A stretch of DNA of 64,000 bases. Origin: Hypoxylon rubiginosum (taxonomy: Eukaryota; Ascomycota; Sordariomycetes; Xylariales; Hypoxylaceae). The stretch covers positions 1,798,001-1,862,000 of the forward strand of contig CADCXA010000006.1 of NCBI GenBank assembly GCA_902806565.1, read 5' to 3'. Positions within the stretch are counted from its first letter, which is position 1; the number at the start of each line of letters is the position of its first letter. The translations under genes were made by a program, and so were the position numbers. The notes under the pieces are model-generated. The model was not told the origin of the DNA. It worked only from the letters and a program-made list of their open reading frames with translations, and did no database searches. This document shows, piece by piece, positions 57,294 to 64,000 of the stretch.

Positions 57294-57718
57294 TTATACA
57301 CCCCGGATGACCTGCGTTCGCTCGGCCTCGAGCTGGGCCGCGTTGCGCTCGTGCGACTCCTTTTTGCACTGCATGACATATCCCGAGTTAGCATGGATGA
57401 ACCACCGCGACGTTTTTCCCTACTACTACTACTACTACTATCCAGACAGCCAACATCGCTAAGATACTCGCCAAGTCCGACTAGCCACCATTGGACGGCG
57501 CTATCGTCGTCGATCTCGGCAGATCCGCCACTTGACGCTGGGAAGGGAGAAGAACGGGTTGGGCTCGTGCTTACGTCTTCTAATCCGCTGCACTTGTGAT
57601 CCTCCAATAACCGGTGCTTCGCGCAAAAGTGTCCGTCGCAGAACCCGCAGTCGCCGACGATCCGCTGGGCGGCGGATCGGCATTCCTTGAAAGTGCAGCG
57701 GGGCTTCTGGGGCGCCAT
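57294..57718 (-). CDS. Small AN1-type zinc-finger protein
   Basis: Two exons (57,718-57,575 and 57,368-57,294) give 72 aa. The intron is 206 nt, GTAAGC to TGCAG, and contains a CTA/TAG trinucleotide repeat. Exon 1 holds the AN1 zinc-binding residues: C8, C13, C24, C27, C32, H35, H41 and C43 in PRCTFKEC, GDCGFCDGHFC, KHRLLEDHKC. Exon 2 adds CKKESHERNAAQLEAERTQVIRGV, an amphipathic helix common to fungal members. AN1 domains bind ubiquitin-pathway or proteasome partners in stress responses; yeast Tmc1 and Cuz1 are relatives with extra domains. Without splicing, the frame would stay open through the intron and beyond exon 2 to give 187 aa with an Arg/Ser-rich tail; I judge the spliced form the main product. 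Confidence 0.85.
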
Positions 57719-58536
57719 ATTGGTTGATGATGCAAAGTCCTCTTGGAAACCCCGGTGGTGGTATGTGGTGGTATGTATGAAGATTGCCGACTCGATACTA
57801 TTAATACGCTTTGTGGTGAATGTTCACGACGAGTCGAAAAGTATCGTTTCGCTTCTTTCGTCTTTGTAGAGCGGTGGGCAGAGAGTTCAGTCGGAATGGG
57901 GGATTGTGGGATGAGAATCAAGGAAGAGAAAGGGAGTTTCTCGGAAGCGGCTACGTCGAAGGTCAGAAGACGATCCTTTTTAAATGAAAGGAAATCTCGG
58001 GTGATGGTAACGCTGGTGGAGCAGGAAAGCCCTGACCAGGCAAATAAAGGAGCAAATGATAGAGGCTGAATGGGATATGGCCCACGGGTTGGTCGTGCAC
58101 ACACGAGCTCGTACCGTATACGTATAGGTGAATGGACCTCGGGCCGCGATGGGGGATGACTTACAGAGAGAGTCAGGACACGACTTACAGCTTGGCACCT
58201 ATCAACGTTGGCTGCGGATGCTGTCTATCGAATGGTTTGAGATTAGGTGGAGATGAAGGTGATTGGAGGTAGAGAGTAGAGGGTAGAAGGTAGAGGCAGA
58301 GTTGAGTTAGGAAAGGGAATGAAGAGGAAGATGATGATGATGGCTTAGAAAAGAAGTAGTGACGAGGAGTTTTCCCTTTACTATCAGTTGAATGACTCTG
58401 ACGTTGGCGGCGATGATGGAATCGTTTAGAATGGGTTAGGCGAGGTGGAAAGAAAGGATGAGGCGAAGACAAGCGGATGAGGATTTCTCTTCGGTAGATT
58501 TGTGATCATCGGTCTATGCCGTTTTTACCTAAGGAC

Positions 58537-58623
58537 ATGGACATATGGACATATGGACATAAGAACCTAAGGCTTGCAGGCTTGTATGTATCCTGTATCC
58601 TGTATCCTGTATCCTGTATCCTG
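58537..58623 (+). repeat. GGACAT and TGTATCC short tandem repeats
   Basis: A stretch of GGACATATGGACAT-like units at 58,537-58,560 is followed within 30 bp by about five tandem TGTATCC heptamers at 58,587-58,623. Both are non-coding. Confidence 0.85.
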
Positions 58624-59227
58624 GGTCATAAGCCAAAGCCAAATCCAACTCGGCCAACAAACATACTAGCATTTACTGGCATACCAAGGAGACCAGGGCC
58701 ATTCAAGGACCGCCTCCAGTTTACTAGTGCAGGTATCAATTGCGATGACGACTATTTCCGCGCAAGGCTCCGAAAACGGGAGGCGAGCCGATTAGGTATA
58801 AACGGGAGAATCTAATGCGATATGCGATATGCGATGTGCCGTAGGGATGTAGGGATGGGCAACGTATCAGGGAAAACCGGGGCAGGGGTACGGGCCAAGG
58901 ACAAGGACAGGGGGATAGGGACAGGGACATGGGGACAGGGGATAAGGAGACAGGGGACCGGGGGTTACTTTTGGAGATGGAGATGGAGGATATTATCGCA
59001 TCTGCCCATCACCCATTCACCATTTTGACTGCGGGATACCTACATGTAGGTTACTATGTACCTGAGGTATGTACAAGTCCAGGTCACTGGTTACTGGTCA
59101 TATTCCAAGTGCGGAATATTGTACCTTGAATTCGGGACTTCGGGGTAAAGACTTTAAACGGGAGAAGATTACGACTACGGCAACACAAAGTATAAAGGAC
59201 ATTACGCATTCTACATGTATGTCGTGT

Positions 59228-59268
59228 ATGTCCTGATGTCCTGATGTCCTCATGTCCTCATGTCCTGT
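59228..59268 (+). repeat. ATGTCCTG/ATGTCCTC 8-bp tandem repeat
   Basis: Five units of ATGTCCTG or ATGTCCTC in a row. The core ATGTCC is the reverse complement of the GGACAT repeat about 680 bp to the left. Confidence 0.85.
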
Positions 59269-61388
59269 ATGTACAAGTCCGTCCGACGTTCCAACTCCAT
59301 TCGGGCGAGACCGGCCGAGCCACTCGTTAGATACGGATACGTTAGATTCGTTAGATATCGGGCAGTGTCGCGCGCAAGGCGGTTATGTGATACCGATATC
59401 TAGCGTAGCACGCCGTCTTTCTAGATCTACCAATCTACTACAAGGATACAAGAAGGGAGACAAGGGAGACGGGGAGAGAAGATAGACAGCGTTGCTATAT
59501 TGATACCCGGACGGTGGACATACATACATATAGTACGCTACACATACTAGTAATGAGACCATGTCTACCCTATCTACCCTATACACATGATCAGATGAGC
59601 AATAGATAAAAAGGTATGCATCCCTTCCGCCGCGGCGCTTACTAGGGATTTTTAAAAGCACCCGGTTCCATTCGCTGAAAAAGGGTTGTTTCTTTGGAAA
59701 AGTTTCAAACGTCTCTCGTCTGTCAGACTGCCACATGTCAGCTTTTTTTTGTCTCTCTTTGTTTTCGCTGGTCTTTCAATACGGCCCGCTGGCTCGTGTG
59801 TTTTCGTGTTGGAGTGGACTGACTCCTATGTAACGCAGGCAGGTTTTGGGGGACCAACTTGGCAAGGCGGATTTACCGATCAGACCTCACTTTTTTATTA
59901 GGACTACTCGAACTAAGTGGAACGTGACTTTGGCGCAAGGGATATTGACATCGCCGCCGACTTATAACAGTATCGTACTTCTTATTCGGAGAGTGAGGCT
60001 TTAATGTTGAACTATTGCCTCCCGGCCCTTCCCTAAACTATCTGACTACCTGACTACCGATTGACGACCTACCTAGGGGCACCCATCAGATGAGTACGAA
60101 GAGGCGAGGCTAACCTCGTGTGACGAGCTGCCATTATCGTCCGTGAAACAAGCAATTCCATGATATGAGAATTTCCCGCATCGCCGCAAGGAACGAATTG
60201 GAGGCTTACTGAACCTATCTAACCTCCTACCTCCTGACTGACTCGGCCACGCTGGCGAATAACGTAACGTACAGCGCCGATCCAAATTATCCAACCGGTC
60301 TACCCAAGGGATGAAGAACCCAACAGCCGGCAAAGTTTCTCTTCTGACGACGTAAAAACGGTCTCACTTTCTGTTTGTTTACGACACATGTTCCTTTCGC
60401 CGTATTATGTATGCAGGAATAGGTAATATCTGCAAATGCCCTGCTTTAGGCGCTTTCTGCGGGATCCCCATCGATCATGTGGTGGGATGTTTTTGCGGAG
60501 AACCGGAACCACTCTTTGCTACTATGTATGTCAGTTATGTATATGCAAGCAGGGTCTCTCTCGAAAATGATGAGAGTCCAGGGGTCACTCTTACATATGT
60601 ATGTATTGTACATACCTACCTACATATATTGCACACACGCACACCGATGGACTTTTTCTTCATGCTACGCAGTTATAAAACGAACGATCAGTGAAGATCA
60701 ATTACCCAACGTCGCTTGAACTGCATGCTATCGTGTTCCCTCTTACCTAAGTCTAGACCGCCCTTATTCGACCTATCTAAGACACGTAAGACACGTATAT
60801 ACTAGGCTAGCTAGTACCTTACATTTTCAGTAACCTCTTTAGTGATGAGTCGGTCATCCCGTCAACGGTTTCCTCGTTGGCTATGCAGAGCCACGGCGCC
60901 GGTTTCGTTCGGGACCGCCTAGTGTCGACAAGAAGCGCGCTGCGTGTTTAGGAGAGGAGCATCGAAATATCATTATCGACTGGTCACTTGGATTGGCTAT
61001 TCTTCTATGTGTTGTGTTTCATACGAGACAGTCGATTGGCTGGATGATATCATCGCCAAAAAGCACGAAGCATGAACCATTCAAAGGACGTTCGTACGGA
61101 ATATTAGTGATGGATTCTTACCTCAAGCCCGCAACGTCAACATGCGTTGACTACAACAGATCTCTCACCCCGGGGAACAGCATGCTCTGACCCCGGACGA
61201 ATGACGAGACGACTACCTAGATTGAGTTTTCGCTTTCAAAGATCGGAATTCACCAATGACTTGGATCATGAGTAGAAAATACAATTTGCCATTTACTCGT
61301 ATGACTCGCCAAGCCTAAACGTGTCAACTCAGAAAACTACTGCGAATAAGATACATAACTCAATGTCTCCTTTTACTTCTTTTCTTTT

Positions 61389-62936
<1,548 letters not shown>

Positions 62937-64000
62937 TGTATCGAATTGAGAAAAGATGTTGAAAGTTAATCAATCTCAAGAAAAGTTATAACAAAGAAAG
63001 ATTCCGAGTTATCAACTTTTTATAATCAATTGCGTAGGCTCGTCCTGTTTGTTCGATGCGGAGTTTTATGTAGAAGAAGAGAGCCTTGACCCCACCACAG
63101 GATATTCTTCAGGTGGGGGAGCCGGCACGGCAGTGAGGAGCAACGAGAAGTGACTAACCCGGCCTATGGCCTACCACCTATGGCCTGCGTATGTATCTAA
63201 GGAGATAAAGGATAAATCGTAGATTAGTCCATGTCCCAATTACCTTATGTCCTGATGTCACTTTTACGATCATTACGACCGGTAACACCAATAACACCAA
63301 TACTCCAACGCTCCCAAGCTGCTAGAGCCGGACTTTACCTTTTTTCTTGATCTTGATCTTCAGTCTTGGATCGCTAGGCCCGTAATCCCGTACACGCGTG
63401 TATGTAATACAGATGTAATCCAGGCCATATTACCAGCTTAGAAGCTTTCTAAGCTGTTGATAAGGAGTTCCGAGTAGCTCTAAACCGTTCCGTGCCGAGC
63501 CCTGTGCGATATCGTCCGCCGGCATATTGAAAAGAACGGTCGAATCATGGACAAAACTCGGCATGTACGCCATAGCCATCAAGAAAAGCGTTAGTCTAGT
63601 TTACACCATTCCTTGGTGAAAACTAGCCATTCGCTCTTCTGGCATGCTGTGACTCTTCTTCATCTTACTTTTCTCGTCGAGGTTTGCTGCATTGCAAGAG
63701 AATGCCGGCAGTAATTAACGCGCTTGGTATGGTAAGCCGGTCCATCTAACGTCAGAGGTATACATGACAACTCCTTGGCCTGATCTGCAACGACTTGAAG
63801 ATGAATGAAAATTTTCAGCCTGGAAGCAGAATAGAGAAACAACACGAGGATTAAAGACTGGTGGAATGGAAAAGTGCCATTTATATCGAACTTCCCTTGA
63901 GAACCCGGAGGACTTGTCCTGTGCAACATTGAAGGTACAGGTAAAAAGGTACCTGTGTACCTGTGTACCGGTTCCAGTGGAATTTAGAGAGTGACCCACT
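62937..64000. promoter_or_regulatory. SFA1 upstream region to window end
   Basis: About 1.06 kb without a supported gene; the SFA1 promoter should lie in its left part. Short tandem GGTACCTGTGTACCTGTGTA sequence lies at about 63,950-63,970. An ATGTCCTGATGTCA stretch near 63,247 repeats the core found at 59.2 kb. Confidence 0.4.

Larger units (their letters stand above)
57719..61388. other. 3.7-kb gene-free region rich in short repeats
   Basis: No coding gene could be supported on either strand in the longest gene-free stretch outside the A+T-rich block. The part nearest 57,719-58,500 is the upstream region of the AN1 gene and is strongly purine/pyrimidine skewed. It contains a GGACAT-type repeat (58,537-58,560), a TGTATCC repeat (58,587-58,623), a GGACA/AGGGG purine tract (about 58,895-58,965), an ATGTCCTG/ATGTCCTC repeat (59,228-59,268) and an ACCTACATGTAGGT palindrome at 59,039. 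It may hold long leaders or a non-coding RNA, but this cannot be told from sequence alone. Confidence 0.45.

Noticed and set aside
58185..58472. 95-codon Ser/Pro-rich minus-strand frame upstream of the AN1 gene
   Set aside because: It reflects a purine/pyrimidine-skewed promoter or leader region and has no domain.

Overview
The window looks like nuclear DNA of a filamentous ascomycete (Pezizomycotina, most likely Sordariomycetes). Genes are single-copy and well spaced. They carry short introns (about 45-280 nt) with GT...AG ends and CTAAC-like branch points. Fungal-type proteins such as the fungal complex I 21.3 kDa subunit are present, and the A+T-rich block carries a RIP-like signature. No bacterial operons, rRNA or CRISPR arrays were seen.

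Region 1 (1-16,391) is an extremely A+T-rich, gene-free block. At least two satellite-like sequence families are arranged in tandem with a period close to 152 bp. Family A is clearest at about 308-1,000 and recurs near 4.4-4.85 kb. Family B runs from about 6.7 kb to 16.39 kb, and each unit contains an inverted repeat bracketed by AACGTT. CpA and TpG are almost absent and the remaining C is mostly in CpG, as expected after repeat-induced point mutation. The block stops abruptly at about 16,391.

Region 2 (16.4-20.4 kb) is a degraded transition zone. It holds unrecognised sequence, a short-chain dehydrogenase pseudogene with several lesions, and an interstitial patch of degenerate TTAGGG telomere-type repeats at about 19,530-19,612.

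Region 3 (20.4-29.7 kb) has an accessory character: a PaxB/Pyr4-type integral membrane terpene cyclase gene, a small multispanning membrane protein, an unrecognised 354-aa protein, a Delta24-sterol-reductase-like FAD oxidoreductase and a secreted GH92 alpha-mannosidase. No polyketide synthase, prenyltransferase or P450 is seen, so this is not a recognisable complete biosynthetic cluster.

Region 4 (30.8-64 kb) is conserved housekeeping DNA. It contains NHP2 (H/ACA snoRNP), a DUF1761-like membrane protein, NEM1 phosphatase, eIF2B-beta, a low-complexity 810-codon gene, the ARD1/Naa10 acetyltransferase, LTO1, the complex I 21.3 kDa subunit, QCR8 of complex III, prohibitin-1, the REX3-type exonuclease, an LPL1-like lipase, mitochondrial 1-Cys peroxiredoxin, an endonuclease III homologue, a small AN1 zinc-finger protein and class III alcohol dehydrogenase (SFA1). 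Four mitochondrial proteins (complex I subunit, QCR8, PHB1, PRX1) and two linked to Fe-S chemistry (LTO1, NTH1) fall within about 13 kb. A gene-free 3.7-kb stretch with several short tandem repeats lies between the AN1 gene and SFA1.

Exon boundaries were chosen by hand from splice signals, reading phase and fit to known families. No alignment or search was run.
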